This document shows positions 41,899 to 51,517 of a stretch of DNA of 64,000 nt, piece by piece. The stretch comes from an uncultured Ignavibacteria bacterium. GTDB taxonomy: Bacteria > Bacteroidota > Ignavibacteria > Kapaibacteriales > Kapaibacteriaceae. Every line of letters starts with the position of its first letter. The stretch's first letter is position 1. Location of the stretch: the NCBI GenBank assembly GCA_903939735.1, contig CAJAIA010000003.1, forward strand, positions 1 to 64,000. The letters are read 5' to 3'. The notes beneath the pieces are model-generated. The model ran no database searches and was not told the origin of the DNA. It saw nothing but the letters and a program-made list of their open reading frames with translations. A program made the translations under genes and the position numbers.

Positions 41899-43229
41899 TT
41901 CGTTTTTCTGCGTGGATCGCAGCTGCATCCGCTGCATTCATGATCGGTACCATCCCGACGGTGGCGCAACTCAAGCCCCTTGAGTTTGTCGAGTACGACC
42001 TGCCGAACGGACTCCATGTGATCCTCCATGAGGATCACTCAGCGCCTGTTGTCGCAACCGTCCTGCACTATAAGGTAGGATCACGCGATGAAGATCCACG
42101 TCGCACAGGCTTCGCGCACTTCTTCGAACACTTGATGTTCGAATCGACCGACAAGATCGAGCGCGCGTCGATCGACAAGCTGATCAGTGGAGCCGGTGGA
42201 CAGCTTAACGCGTTCACGAGCAACGATCAAACGGTGTATCACTTCGTTGTACCGTCGAACCAAGTGCGCCTTGCATTGTGGATCGAAGCACAGCGGATGC
42301 GCAAGCTCAACGTCAACAGCATCGGCGTCGAAACACAGCGCGGTGTTGTAAAGGAAGAGCGCAAGAATCGGTACGACAACGCGCCGTACGGTGGTTGGAT
42401 CGAGAAGTCACAGGCATTGCTCTTCAAGGGCACGCCATATGAGTGGGCTCCAATCGGTTCGGCACAGCATATCGACAGCGCCACGATCAATGAGTTCAAG
42501 GCGTTCTACGATGAGTTTTACCAACCAAACAATGCTGTGTTGGTTGTCAGTGGCGACTTTGATCCTACTGTCATTCGTGAGACGATTGATGCATACTTCG
42601 GTGGCTATGCGAAAGCACCGGAGCCACGCCGTCCCGTCATTACTGGTCTGAAGGAACTCTCCGGAGAAGTCCGTGAAACGATCAACGACCAAAAGGCACA
42701 ACTGCCGGCGGTGTTCGTGACGTATCGTGGAATGACACAGCTCGATCCAGATGTCTATGCAGCAGATCTGCTCTCAACGATTTTGTCGAATGGTGAATCA
42801 TCACGCATGTACAAGGCGCTTGTCGACAGCGCTCAGTCGGCTGTGCAGGCCAGTGTGTCGTTGTTCCCACGTGAGTATGTTGGTGCCGTGCTCTGCATCG
42901 GCATCGTTGCACCGGGCAAGACGCCGGAAGAAGTTGAGAAGGGCATGTATGCCGAACTCGACCGTGTGATGCGTGACGGTGTAACAGATGAAGAGCTCAC
43001 AAAGGCCAAGAACATCACCGAAGCGCAGTCTGTTGGCGGACGCATGGGTGTGTACGATAAGGCACTCGCCTTGTCGAATGCTTATCGCTTTGAAAAGTCA
43101 ACGGCAGCGATCAACGAAGAGATGGCGAAGTATCTCAAGGTCACGAAGGCCGACATTCAGCGCGTTGCCAAGCGCATCTTCGGGTCTACACAACGTGTTG
43201 TGCTCACCTACATTCCTACGAAGGGTTGA
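41895..43229 (+). CDS. M16-family zinc peptidase, catalytic subunit, exported
   Basis: The 444-residue protein has a signal peptide (MIRFSAWIAAASAAFMIGTIPTVAQ) and the inverted zinc motif HFFEH (H75, E78, H79) in the phrase TGFAHFFEHLMFEST. A distal Glu is expected in VVKEERKNRYD. The second half is the usual inactive M16 repeat. Bacterial M16B peptidases work as a pair of an active and a substrate-holding subunit, and the next gene, 3 nt downstream, encodes the partner. Expected site: periplasm or outer membrane, degrading peptides. Start ATG overlaps the lnt stop (ATGA). Confidence 0.93.
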   Translation: MIRFSAWIAAASAAFMIGTIPTVAQLKPLEFVEYDLPNGLHVILHEDHSAPVVATVLHYKVGSRDEDPRRTGFAHFFEHLMFESTDKIERASIDKLISGAGGQLNAFTSNDQTVYHFVVPSNQVRLALWIEAQRMRKLNVNSIGVETQRGVVKEERKNRYDNAPYGGWIEKSQALLFKGTPYEWAPIGSAQHIDSATINEFKAFYDEFYQPNNAVLVVSGDFDPTVIRETIDAYFGGYAKAPEPRRPVITGLKELSGEVRETINDQKAQLPAVFVTYRGMTQLDPDVYAADLLSTILSNGESSRMYKALVDSAQSAVQASVSLFPREYVGAVLCIGIVAPGKTPEEVEKGMYAELDRVMRDGVTDEELTKAKNITEAQSVGGRMGVYDKALALSNAYRFEKSTAAINEEMAKYLKVTKADIQRVAKRIFGSTQRVVLTYIPTKG

Positions 43230-43232
43230 GCC

Positions 43233-45446
43233 ATGAATTCTATGAACAATACCTCCCGCCGTATGACGAAGTTGATCGCACTTGTTGCGTGTGGCATGAT
43301 GCTCCTCTCAGGAGCAGTGCATGCGCAGCAGACACCGACCAAGGCCAAGCCAAAGTCGAAGACTACGAAGGCCAAGACGACGAAGAAGGATGCAGCTGTA
43401 ACTACAGATGCAACACCTGCCGCGCCGATCGATAAACCGAATCTCGACTCCAAGCCGGGTCCGCTGCAAGCCACAACGTTTGCATTCCCTCCGTACATCG
43501 AGTTCACAATGGCGAACGGACTCCACGTGTACGTCATTGAGAATCACGAGCAGCCAACGTTGAACATTGGCATCTCAATTCGTGGTGGTGACGCATACGA
43601 TCCTGCGGGCAAAGAAGGTACTGCAGCCATCATGGGCGACATGCTGGGTAAGGGCACCAAGAACCGCACTGCGCAAGCCATGGCGGAAGCACTCGACGGT
43701 GTCGGTGCAGGCATCTCTGTGACGACGGCCGGCGAATCTATGGGCGTCTCGGCATCAATGCTGAAGAAGCACATGAACGTCGTGTTCCCAATTCTGCGCG
43801 ACCAGCTTCAGGAGCCAACGTTTGACGAGCAAGAGCTCGCCAAGCTCAAGAAGCAGTACATCGCCAGCATTGCGAGCCGCCGCTCACGTCCGAACGAGAT
43901 CGCTCAAGCGCTTTCACGCAAGGTGATCTACGGAATGAACAACCCGCTTGCACGCCGTCAGCTGGAAAAGACAGTCAACGCCGTTACACGCGAAGACGTG
44001 GTTGCATTCCACAACGCATACATCCGTCCGAATCTTGCATCGATCGCGTTCGTTGGTGACATCACCGAGAAGGAAGCGCGCGATATCGTGAACAAGTATT
44101 TCAGCGATTGGAAAAAGGGAACAGCGCCTACTGTTGAGATTCCACCAATGCGCACAGAGCCAGCCGGTGTGTACTTCGTACCGCGTAAGGGTTCCGTGCA
44201 GAGCACAGTGATCGTGTCAGCCGCTGGCCCAGCCGTGCGCGAATCAGACTACGATGCTACAGATATCATGACCAGCTACATCGGTGGCGGGTTCGGTAGC
44301 GTGTTGTTCAATACGCTGCGCGAAACGTACTCCTACACGTACTCGCCGTTCAGTGTGCTTACACGTGGACGTCGCTACAATCGCATCGCCTTTGGTGCTG
44401 AGGTTCGCAACTCTGTAACAGATTCGGCAATCACCGTGATGATGCGCGAACTCGCCAAGCTTGCGAATGAGGGCCCAGATGAGGAAGCACTTGCGCGTCG
44501 CGTCGTGACGGAAGTCGGACAGTATCAGCTGGCGTTTGAGCAAGCAGGTACAGTTGGTTCGGTGCTGCAGAACGCATGGCTTAATGATGTGCCGATTGAG
44601 GATGTCACAACGTATACCGATCGCCTCTCGCGCATCAACGCAGGGGACGTGCAGCAGGCTGCGGCGAAGTATCTCAACATGTTCAACCTCCGACTCATCG
44701 TTGTCGGCAGCCCCGACGTCAAGAGCAAGATTGAGCAATTCGGTCCGATCAAGGAATTCACACTTGATCTCGAGCCAATGCAGGAGTCAGCATACGAGAA
44801 TGTTGGCATGACGCCACAGCAGCTCATTGAGAAGCATGTTGAAGCTCTTGGTGGCCGTGCGGCAGTTGATGCCGTCAAGACCATGACCATGAAAGCTGAC
44901 GTATCGATGACGCTTCAGGGCAATGATCTCTCCGGAACATACGAGCGCATCGTCGCGACGCCGAACAAGGAGTTCTCGTCGATCAACCTCGGCGTGATGA
45001 CGCAGCAACAGTGGGCGAATGGCACAACCGTATGGATGGCACTCAACGGCGGACCTGCCGGAGAGCAAGAAGCTGAGGATACCAAGAAGGCACTCCTCGA
45101 GGCTCGGATCTTCCCATTGGTCACAGCGCTTGCCGACGGCTACACGCTGGTCGTCAAGGGGAAGAAGGACAACGCCATCGTTATCGACGCGACAAGTCCG
45201 CTTGGTCGTAGCGAGCGTTATGTTCTGGATGCCACGACCATGCTCATCAGTAAGGTTGAGAAGGACGATCAAACGCCGCAGGGCGTGATGACGACCGTCG
45301 AAAAGTATGAGGCATACGAGACTATCGGCGGCGTGAAGCTTCCTACGCAGATCACGCAGTCAAACTCCATCTTCTCGATGACCTTCCGTGCGAAGGTGTC
45401 GGTGAACGACGTTGTGGCTGACACAGCGTTTGCACCTGCGAAGTAA
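43233..45446 (+). CDS. M16-family non-catalytic subunit fused to a LolA-like C-terminal domain
   Basis: The 737-residue product has a signal peptide, then a Lys/Thr/Ala-rich linker (TKAKPKSKTTKAKTTKKDA). Two M16 domains follow (about 85-510). Where the zinc motif should be the sequence reads GTAAIMGDMLGKG, so HxxEH is lost. The substrate-grip Arg and Tyr of inactive M16 subunits are kept in LFNTLRETYSYTYS. Residues about 530-737 form a separate domain (LIEKHVEALGGRAAVDAVKTMTMKADVSM ... YEAYETIGGVKLPTQITQSN), which resembles the LolA/LolB-like half-barrel found after M16 domains in Bacteroidota. It pairs with the upstream catalytic subunit. Confidence 0.88.
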   Translation: MNSMNNTSRRMTKLIALVACGMMLLSGAVHAQQTPTKAKPKSKTTKAKTTKKDAAVTTDATPAAPIDKPNLDSKPGPLQATTFAFPPYIEFTMANGLHVYVIENHEQPTLNIGISIRGGDAYDPAGKEGTAAIMGDMLGKGTKNRTAQAMAEALDGVGAGISVTTAGESMGVSASMLKKHMNVVFPILRDQLQEPTFDEQELAKLKKQYIASIASRRSRPNEIAQALSRKVIYGMNNPLARRQLEKTVNAVTREDVVAFHNAYIRPNLASIAFVGDITEKEARDIVNKYFSDWKKGTAPTVEIPPMRTEPAGVYFVPRKGSVQSTVIVSAAGPAVRESDYDATDIMTSYIGGGFGSVLFNTLRETYSYTYSPFSVLTRGRRYNRIAFGAEVRNSVTDSAITVMMRELAKLANEGPDEEALARRVVTEVGQYQLAFEQAGTVGSVLQNAWLNDVPIEDVTTYTDRLSRINAGDVQQAAAKYLNMFNLRLIVVGSPDVKSKIEQFGPIKEFTLDLEPMQESAYENVGMTPQQLIEKHVEALGGRAAVDAVKTMTMKADVSMTLQGNDLSGTYERIVATPNKEFSSINLGVMTQQQWANGTTVWMALNGGPAGEQEAEDTKKALLEARIFPLVTALADGYTLVVKGKKDNAIVIDATSPLGRSERYVLDATTMLISKVEKDDQTPQGVMTTVEKYEAYETIGGVKLPTQITQSNSIFSMTFRAKVSVNDVVADTAFAPAK

Positions 45447-45457
45447 GGATCAGCGCA

Positions 45458-46162
45458 GTGCGAGTCTTCACCGTTGCGCGAACGATGTGGAATGCCCTTC
45501 GTTCGCCTGAACTCATCAAGGATGCAACAACCGAGGTGGCCACGGCGATGTTCGCCGTGGCCGTCCTTGTTTTGAGCGCAGCCTCGACCATCGCTGCCCT
45601 CGTCGAAGAGGGGAATCCAGTCCTTGTGGCACAATCCAATGCACTGACCTATTCCTCTGGTATCGCCACAGACGGACAGCAGGGGGTAGACCTCTCCCTG
45701 CCGCAGAGGCAGATTACAGGCGTGTTGGGTGGTGCCCTCCTTGTAACAATTGTGTCGTCGGTAGCACTAGCAGCTGTATTCTGGGTTCTCGTACGGTTCA
45801 TGACCGATGCGCCCGTGACCTTTGGTATGGCGTTAACCACCGTATCGGCCACAGCGCTCATTGGCGTTGTGGATGTCGCTGTGTCGGTGTTGCTCCATTC
45901 GGTAACGTCGACTCTGCGGGTCGGGCTGCATCTGGGTGTTCTTGTCGATCCCGTCGACCACCCGGCGGTGTTTAGCTGGCTTCAGCGACTGAGTCTTATG
46001 TCGCTGTGGCAGTATCTGGCCATTGGCATCGGACTCTCCACATGGGGCGGCCTTCACCGGAGATTCGGCATCGTCACCGGGGGCATTGTTTGGGTCGTTG
46101 TTGGGGCTGTCATGGGCGGAATTGCCCTCGTGACGTGGGTCGTGAACCTCGCAAGCCGCTAA
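45458..46162 (+). CDS. YIP1-family membrane protein
   Basis: GTG 45458 follows AAGGATC, 11 nt after the M16 fusion gene. The 234-residue protein has an amphipathic N-terminal helix (VARTMWNALRSPELIKDATTE, a typical Yip1 opening) and five hydrophobic segments (MFAVAVLVLSAASTIAAL, VLGGALLVTIVSSVALAAVFWVLV, MALTTVSATALIGVVDVAVSVLL, LWQYLAIGIGLSTWGGL, IVTGGIVWVVVGAVMGGIALV). Bacterial YIP1 proteins have no settled function. It closes the lnt-M16-M16 operon. Its codons favour G- and C-ending forms, unlike the M16 genes. Confidence 0.75.
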   Translation: MRVFTVARTMWNALRSPELIKDATTEVATAMFAVAVLVLSAASTIAALVEEGNPVLVAQSNALTYSSGIATDGQQGVDLSLPQRQITGVLGGALLVTIVSSVALAAVFWVLVRFMTDAPVTFGMALTTVSATALIGVVDVAVSVLLHSVTSTLRVGLHLGVLVDPVDHPAVFSWLQRLSLMSLWQYLAIGIGLSTWGGLHRRFGIVTGGIVWVVVGAVMGGIALVTWVVNLASR

Positions 46163-46188
46163 CGTGTTGAACAGATCGAAATTGGTTT

Positions 46189-46219
46189 GGAATGCGTTGT
46201 ATATTGCGAATCGCGTTCC
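46189..46219 (+). promoter_or_regulatory. Promoter with flanking inverted repeat before the Asp-box T9SS gene
   Basis: TATATT (46200-46205) is a good -10 hexamer. It lies between GGAATGCG (46189-46196) and CGCGTTCC (46212-46219), an 8-bp inverted repeat with one T:G pair, placed like an operator across the -10 and start site. No TTG is found at 18-20 nt, so an activator may be needed. Confidence 0.4.
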
Positions 46220-46259
46220 AGAGAAATTCTTGTGACGAAGTAGTAACAATGGAGTTGGA

Positions 46260-48281
46260 ATGAACCGTTTCCGTACGCCTTTCCATAGCTGTGCAATCGC
46301 TGCAACACTGTTGTTGGGCGCTTCTGTTATGTCGGCACAACAGACATCGTCGCTTCGCGCGGTATCGATCCCACAATCGAACCAGTCTGTCGTCTCTCGT
46401 ACGCCGCTGCAGCCAGCAAAGCCCCTTCCAGCCATTGGCACGGAAGAAACACGTGCAGCAGTTGAGCACCCACTCACGATGCGCCGCACCCCAAAGGTTG
46501 TTGATGCCGTGCAGAACGGACTCCCGGGTGTTGAAGCTGGATTCACGTATTACGACTTCCAGACCAACGGCGCTATGGCGAACCGCGTTGTGTACACAGC
46601 CGACGGACCGGACAAGTACGTGCAGATGGTATGGATGGTTTCAAAGGACTCCACCCGCGACCTAACGACACGCATTCCTGGTTTCACGGGCAATTTCCGC
46701 GGCACGCACTATACCTTCGCTGACGTTACAAACCCGGATGCTCCGGTACTTGGCATTGAGGACTGGCAAAAGGTTGAAGCGCAGCGTGCGGGATGGCCGT
46801 CGCTCGTGCAGTATGAAGACGGACTTGTCGGTACTCCATCACACACACCTGTTCGCTTCTACGGAAACTCAGGCCTTGGCGACCAGCCAATCCTCTACAA
46901 GGAAGTCACATCACCTGCCGACTCAGCACTGTGGCCGCGTGCCGCTGTTGACGGCAATGGCACAACACACTTGATCTACAACCGCACAGTAGGCGGTGCG
47001 GCAAATCAGGCGAATGTCGTTGGATATCGTCGTTCGACTGACGGTGGCTTCACATGGAGCTCAGAAATTGTCCTGAACGGCTCAAGCTCGCCTGCCGGCG
47101 AACTCAATGGCGGTCTCGGCGGTGACACCTATGCAGTAACGGCTCGTGGTAACAAGGTCGTTGTAGCATGGACGGAATACGGATGGCGCACGTTGAGCTA
47201 CACGTCGACAGACGGTGGCGAAACATGGCCAGCTGAGAATGCACGCGTGATTTATGGTCCGGATCACACAGATCTTGATTCGGGTATGACGGAGTGGGGT
47301 ACGTTCAAGGTGTATACCGATTCGGTAGCTGCACCAAATGGACACCTCGACGTCATTATCGACAGCGAAGGCACAACGCACTACGTTATCGGTACTGTGT
47401 TGTCGACAATCGTGCGTAGCGATACGCTGGGCCAGCGTCAGAACATCATCTCGTTCCTCCAAGATCGTCCGTCACTCCGTGCTTCACGCATGCTGTACAC
47501 GAATCAGAACGAGCAGAACCTCTACTACATGGCTCCACCGAACGGTGGTGACTACGACGGTCAAGGTGTGCCACTCAACCTCCGGTATCTCGACGGCATG
47601 AGCCGTTGGCCGCAGCTGGGTATTGATGCGCAGGACAACATTTACATGACGTATGGTTCGTTCAAGAACGGCGACGTCAAGAGCATCCTTGCCGACACAA
47701 CAGGCGGTAATCAGCAGTCGGAGCCAGACACGCTTGTGACGGTGAATGCGCTCAACGGCCACATCTACGCTACATACAAGCCAAAGGGCTTCAACATCTG
47801 GTCGACACCAACTGATCTCACACCGGAAGGCGTGAACTGTCAGTATGCATCGCTGTGCGATGATGTTGTCAACGGCCGCATGTACATCGGGTACAGTGCG
47901 AGCCCAAATCCTGGTGATCGCGTAACGAACGTTGAAACACCAGCAGATCCTGCGAAGGTGATGCTGATGGCGTTCGACATCAACAAGCTGTCTCCGGTAA
48001 ACAGTGTTGAGGAGTCGGAACCGATCCTCACGCGCGCCACGATCACGCCAAATCCTGCAAATGATGTTGCAACGGTTCGTATCGAGCCTGTAACACAAGG
48101 CCGCGTCACCGTGTCCCTCATTTCAGCACTTGGTGAAACAATCATGACATCGCAAAGTCCAGCTGGCAATGGTAGCTGGGATCTCATGATCGCGACACGC
48201 GACCTTTCGGCTGGTACATATCATGTTGTGGTTGAGCAGAATGGTGCACGCACCGTCTCGCCACTTGTGGTTGTCCGCTGA
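46260..48281 (+). CDS. T9SS-sorted Asp-box (sialidase-like propeller) protein
   Basis: ATG 46260 follows GGAGTTGGA. The 673-residue product has a signal peptide (FHSCAIAATLLLGASVMSAQ). A beta-propeller with two clear Asp boxes (STDGGFTWS and STDGGETWP, about 255-330) lies in the middle, between other WPR/WPQLGIDAQDNIYMTY strands. The type A T9SS domain runs ITPNPANDVATVRIEP to SPLVVVR. Asp boxes occur in sialidases and in non-enzymatic propellers, and no catalytic Arg triad is evident to me, so the enzymatic role is open. It is the first gene of a unit with a TonB receptor, a large exported protein and a PorV-like protein. Confidence 0.82.
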   Translation: MNRFRTPFHSCAIAATLLLGASVMSAQQTSSLRAVSIPQSNQSVVSRTPLQPAKPLPAIGTEETRAAVEHPLTMRRTPKVVDAVQNGLPGVEAGFTYYDFQTNGAMANRVVYTADGPDKYVQMVWMVSKDSTRDLTTRIPGFTGNFRGTHYTFADVTNPDAPVLGIEDWQKVEAQRAGWPSLVQYEDGLVGTPSHTPVRFYGNSGLGDQPILYKEVTSPADSALWPRAAVDGNGTTHLIYNRTVGGAANQANVVGYRRSTDGGFTWSSEIVLNGSSSPAGELNGGLGGDTYAVTARGNKVVVAWTEYGWRTLSYTSTDGGETWPAENARVIYGPDHTDLDSGMTEWGTFKVYTDSVAAPNGHLDVIIDSEGTTHYVIGTVLSTIVRSDTLGQRQNIISFLQDRPSLRASRMLYTNQNEQNLYYMAPPNGGDYDGQGVPLNLRYLDGMSRWPQLGIDAQDNIYMTYGSFKNGDVKSILADTTGGNQQSEPDTLVTVNALNGHIYATYKPKGFNIWSTPTDLTPEGVNCQYASLCDDVVNGRMYIGYSASPNPGDRVTNVETPADPAKVMLMAFDINKLSPVNSVEESEPILTRATITPNPANDVATVRIEPVTQGRVTVSLISALGETIMTSQSPAGNGSWDLMIATRDLSAGTYHVVVEQNGARTVSPLVVVR

Positions 48282-48327
48282 TCCAACTTCGAATTAATTA
48301 CACAACGAGTCCCTCAGGAGTATGCTA

Positions 48328-51300
48328 ATGGTACGTCGGTACCTTCTTGTGGCGATCCTACTTGCCGCGGCAACAACCGCGTCGTGGGCCGGGATCACAG
48401 GCATTCTGACCGGTAAGGTCACAGATTCGGATGGAAAGCCGGTACCCGGTGCAACGATCCGTGTTCTCGGAACAACGCGTGGTGCCAGCGCGAAGATTGA
48501 TGGTCGATACAACATCACCAACATCACGGCCGGTAGCTATACCGTGCGTGTAACGTCGGTGGGCTTCGACACGGCACTTGCCAAGGTCACGATTGTTGCT
48601 GACCAGACACTGACCCTCAACTTCAAGCTTGAGATTGGTGGCAAAAAGGGCAAGGAAATCCGCGTCACAGCTGATCGTGAAATGGTGCGAAGCACGGACG
48701 TCGGTTCGAACACCGTTGTCAAGGGTGAGGACATGACGAAGATCGCGCGTGATAACGTGGCTTCGGCACTCTCGCTCAACGCTGGTATTCGTGCATCGGG
48801 CAACAACTTCGTTGTTCGTGGATCGCGTACCACCGAAACACAGGTGTTGGTTGACGGTCTTACTGTGACTGACCAGTTTACTGGTGGTCTTGGTAATTCC
48901 GGATCGACAGTTTCGGCCGCAATGCCAAGTCCGTTCGCTACCGAACAGGTAGATGCGAAGACGGGTGGATTCGGTGCTGAGTACGGCAACGCGCTCGGTG
49001 GTATCGTCAACACTGTTGTAAAGACAGGTAAGACAGACCGCTATGAAGGTCTTGTTCGCTGGCGCAAGGACGTACCGTTCCTCTTCGGTACTGCTGGCAA
49101 TGGCGTACAGGCAGGCTTCCCACTCGAAGACGTTGTTGACGTCACGTTGGGTGGTCCGCTTGGCTTTAGCAATTCGACATTCTTCGTTGCTGTTCGCAAC
49201 ACGTATCAGAACAACCGCAACTTCGGTCTGCAGGTGCTCGATCCGCTCGGCAACAACCTCGGTATGCAGCCGAACAACCGCACTTGGTCACGTAACATCA
49301 CCGGTCGTCTGCGTTTCCAAGTTGATGGAAACACATCGCTCCTCGTTGGTGGTATGTACGGCGTTGTAAATGCTGAACGAAACGGTTGGGGTTGGTTGTA
49401 TGCAAACGACGAAGGCATCCCAACGTCCATGAACGGCAACCCAATTGCTGGCGCAGTCGGCAATGGCGTGCCAGAGCGCAACGTAAAGCAGATTGTTGTG
49501 CAGGAATTCACAACGAACGGCTTTGCGCAGTGGAACCAGAGTGTTGGCGACAACCTCGTCTATGAAGTACGTGGTTCATATAACTCAAAGACAACAGAAA
49601 CCGGTAAGCGCAAGACGAACAACGGCACGAGCCTTTCGCCAAGCCTCTTCGGCGGTTTCGACATCTACCTTCCAGAAGACAACCTTGCGTTTAACGACTC
49701 ATCGTATATCAGTGGTTCAAACAAGATCCTCGATGCATACGATTACCTGCGTCAGACAGCATTCACTGAAGATGGATATCTGAAGATTGAGACTACAAAG
49801 CGTAATCCGCTCACGGGATACGTTGAAGGTCCACCTGACTTCCAATCGACACGCAACCCATACGGTCTGTTCGGATACTTCGCAGCGCGTGGTAACGAAG
49901 GCGGTATTGACTTGCGCAATGCAACGTTCTATCAGCTCGATGGTAACGTTACCTACAAGGCTGATATCGGCAGCACGCAACACGTTATGAAGGCCGGTTT
50001 CGAATTCCGTTCGCTGAACCTCACACGCCACTCAAACGGTAATCCATGGGATGGTTCACCGTTCTATGATGTGTACGGCAGCGGCTACGGTGGCAACCTG
50101 TACTTCGACGTTAAGGCTGACGATCCTGCATCTGCAGCTGCAAAGGCTGAATCAGAGAAGCCATACACACCGACAACGGCAGCATTCTTCATTCAAGACC
50201 AGATCCTCTTCAAGGGGCTTGTGTTCACACCTGGTCTTCGTATGGACTACCTCAATGCTGACGCGTTGTATCGCACGAGCTACGATGCCTTCTATCCGTT
50301 CGGCTCAGGCCAAGGATTTGCGCGCGTCGATGCGAAGCTCTATTTGAGCCCACGTATCTCGATCACATATCCGCTGACAGATCGTCAGAACTTCCAGCTC
50401 TCGTACGGTATCTACTACCAAGCTCCACCATGGGCTGACTTCTATGACTCGTTCAACGCATTCCAGCTGCGCGGTAGCCAAGTTCTTGGTAATCCAAACA
50501 TGGAAATGCAGCGTACGAACCAGTATCAAGTTGCCTACAATCAGCAGCTGACAGACGACCTTGCTCTTACCATCACTGGTTACTACAAGGACATCTACAA
50601 CCAGTCTGGTCTTGCCTACGTTCGCGTTGCGCCGACACCGTTCTTCCAGCGCGTTCTGGCTGACTACGGTAACTCGCGCGGTGTTGAAATCACATTCATG
50701 AAGCGCCTGTCGGACAACTGGCAGTTCAACTTGAACTACACGTTGTCATCAGCTCGCGGTACAGCAAACGCAAGCACGACGGCTGTTGGTCTCGATCCAT
50801 TCACTGGCGAGCCGGCCTTCCCAGTTACAGACTTCCCACTTGACTTCGATCAGCGTAACCGCGTAAACGGTCAGATCGGTTTCAGCTGGGGTAACGACGA
50901 AGGTCCATCGATTGCAGGCATCACATTCCTCGAGTACATCACGGTCAACCTCTCGGGCTCGTGGCAGTCAGGTCTGCCATACACGCCGGTTGATGCACGT
51001 GGTCAAGCTGCAGGACAGATCAACGCTGCTCGCTTCCCATCAAACTGGAACTCTGAGCTTCGTATCACACGGACTATTCCGTTGAACGACGTTCTCGGCG
51101 GTAACTCAGCAATCGATCTCACGCTCGACGTGACAAACCTGTTGAACTTCACGAATGCTGTTTCGTTCTACACAGCAACAGGCAGCCCAGACTTCGACGG
51201 TTTTGCATTGAACCGTCAGCAGTCGGACTTCCCAGCTGTTACGTACTATCGTGATGCAAACCCAGGTAACAAGGTTACGATTGCGGCGAATCAATACGAC

Positions 51301-51471
51301 CGCGTTGGTCTTCGCCTGTATCAACAGCGCGTTGACTTCAACCAAGATGGTCGCGTAACACCAGAAGAAACGTACCGTGGTTATAAGGAATACGTCGACG
51401 ACGTCGTTGCTCGCCGTGGTAATTATCAATTCCCGCGTACAGCGTACTTCGCTGTAGCGTTCCGATTCTAA
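48328..51471 (+). CDS. TonB-dependent receptor with carboxypeptidase-like N-domain and C-terminal EF-hand loop
   Basis: ATG 48328 is 7 nt after AGGAG; the track's ATG 48322 is too close to it. The 1047-residue product has a signal peptide (MVRRYLLVAILLAAATTASWAG). A CarboxypepD_reg domain follows (GILTGKVTDSDGKPVPGATIRVLGTTRGASAKIDGRYNI, about 25-110). The plug (ASALSLNAGIRASGNNFVVRGSRTTETQVLVDGLTVTDQF ... FGAEYGNALGGIVNTVVKTG) and a barrel ending in YFAVAFRF come after. Residues 1003-1014, DFNQDGRVTPEE, match a canonical EF-hand loop just before the last strands. It belongs to the SusC/OmpA-like TBDR group by layout, but no SusD gene follows; the partner is the 1433-residue protein. Confidence 0.9.
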   Translation: MVRRYLLVAILLAAATTASWAGITGILTGKVTDSDGKPVPGATIRVLGTTRGASAKIDGRYNITNITAGSYTVRVTSVGFDTALAKVTIVADQTLTLNFKLEIGGKKGKEIRVTADREMVRSTDVGSNTVVKGEDMTKIARDNVASALSLNAGIRASGNNFVVRGSRTTETQVLVDGLTVTDQFTGGLGNSGSTVSAAMPSPFATEQVDAKTGGFGAEYGNALGGIVNTVVKTGKTDRYEGLVRWRKDVPFLFGTAGNGVQAGFPLEDVVDVTLGGPLGFSNSTFFVAVRNTYQNNRNFGLQVLDPLGNNLGMQPNNRTWSRNITGRLRFQVDGNTSLLVGGMYGVVNAERNGWGWLYANDEGIPTSMNGNPIAGAVGNGVPERNVKQIVVQEFTTNGFAQWNQSVGDNLVYEVRGSYNSKTTETGKRKTNNGTSLSPSLFGGFDIYLPEDNLAFNDSSYISGSNKILDAYDYLRQTAFTEDGYLKIETTKRNPLTGYVEGPPDFQSTRNPYGLFGYFAARGNEGGIDLRNATFYQLDGNVTYKADIGSTQHVMKAGFEFRSLNLTRHSNGNPWDGSPFYDVYGSGYGGNLYFDVKADDPASAAAKAESEKPYTPTTAAFFIQDQILFKGLVFTPGLRMDYLNADALYRTSYDAFYPFGSGQGFARVDAKLYLSPRISITYPLTDRQNFQLSYGIYYQAPPWADFYDSFNAFQLRGSQVLGNPNMEMQRTNQYQVAYNQQLTDDLALTITGYYKDIYNQSGLAYVRVAPTPFFQRVLADYGNSRGVEITFMKRLSDNWQFNLNYTLSSARGTANASTTAVGLDPFTGEPAFPVTDFPLDFDQRNRVNGQIGFSWGNDEGPSIAGITFLEYITVNLSGSWQSGLPYTPVDARGQAAGQINAARFPSNWNSELRITRTIPLNDVLGGNSAIDLTLDVTNLLNFTNAVSFYTATGSPDFDGFALNRQQSDFPAVTYYRDANPGNKVTIAANQYDRVGLRLYQQRVDFNQDGRVTPEETYRGYKEYVDDVVARRGNYQFPRTAYFAVAFRF

Positions 51472-51517
51472 CGCGGGAGCCCCAACTATGAACTTGAAGA
51501 AGAACATTGGAGATGTC

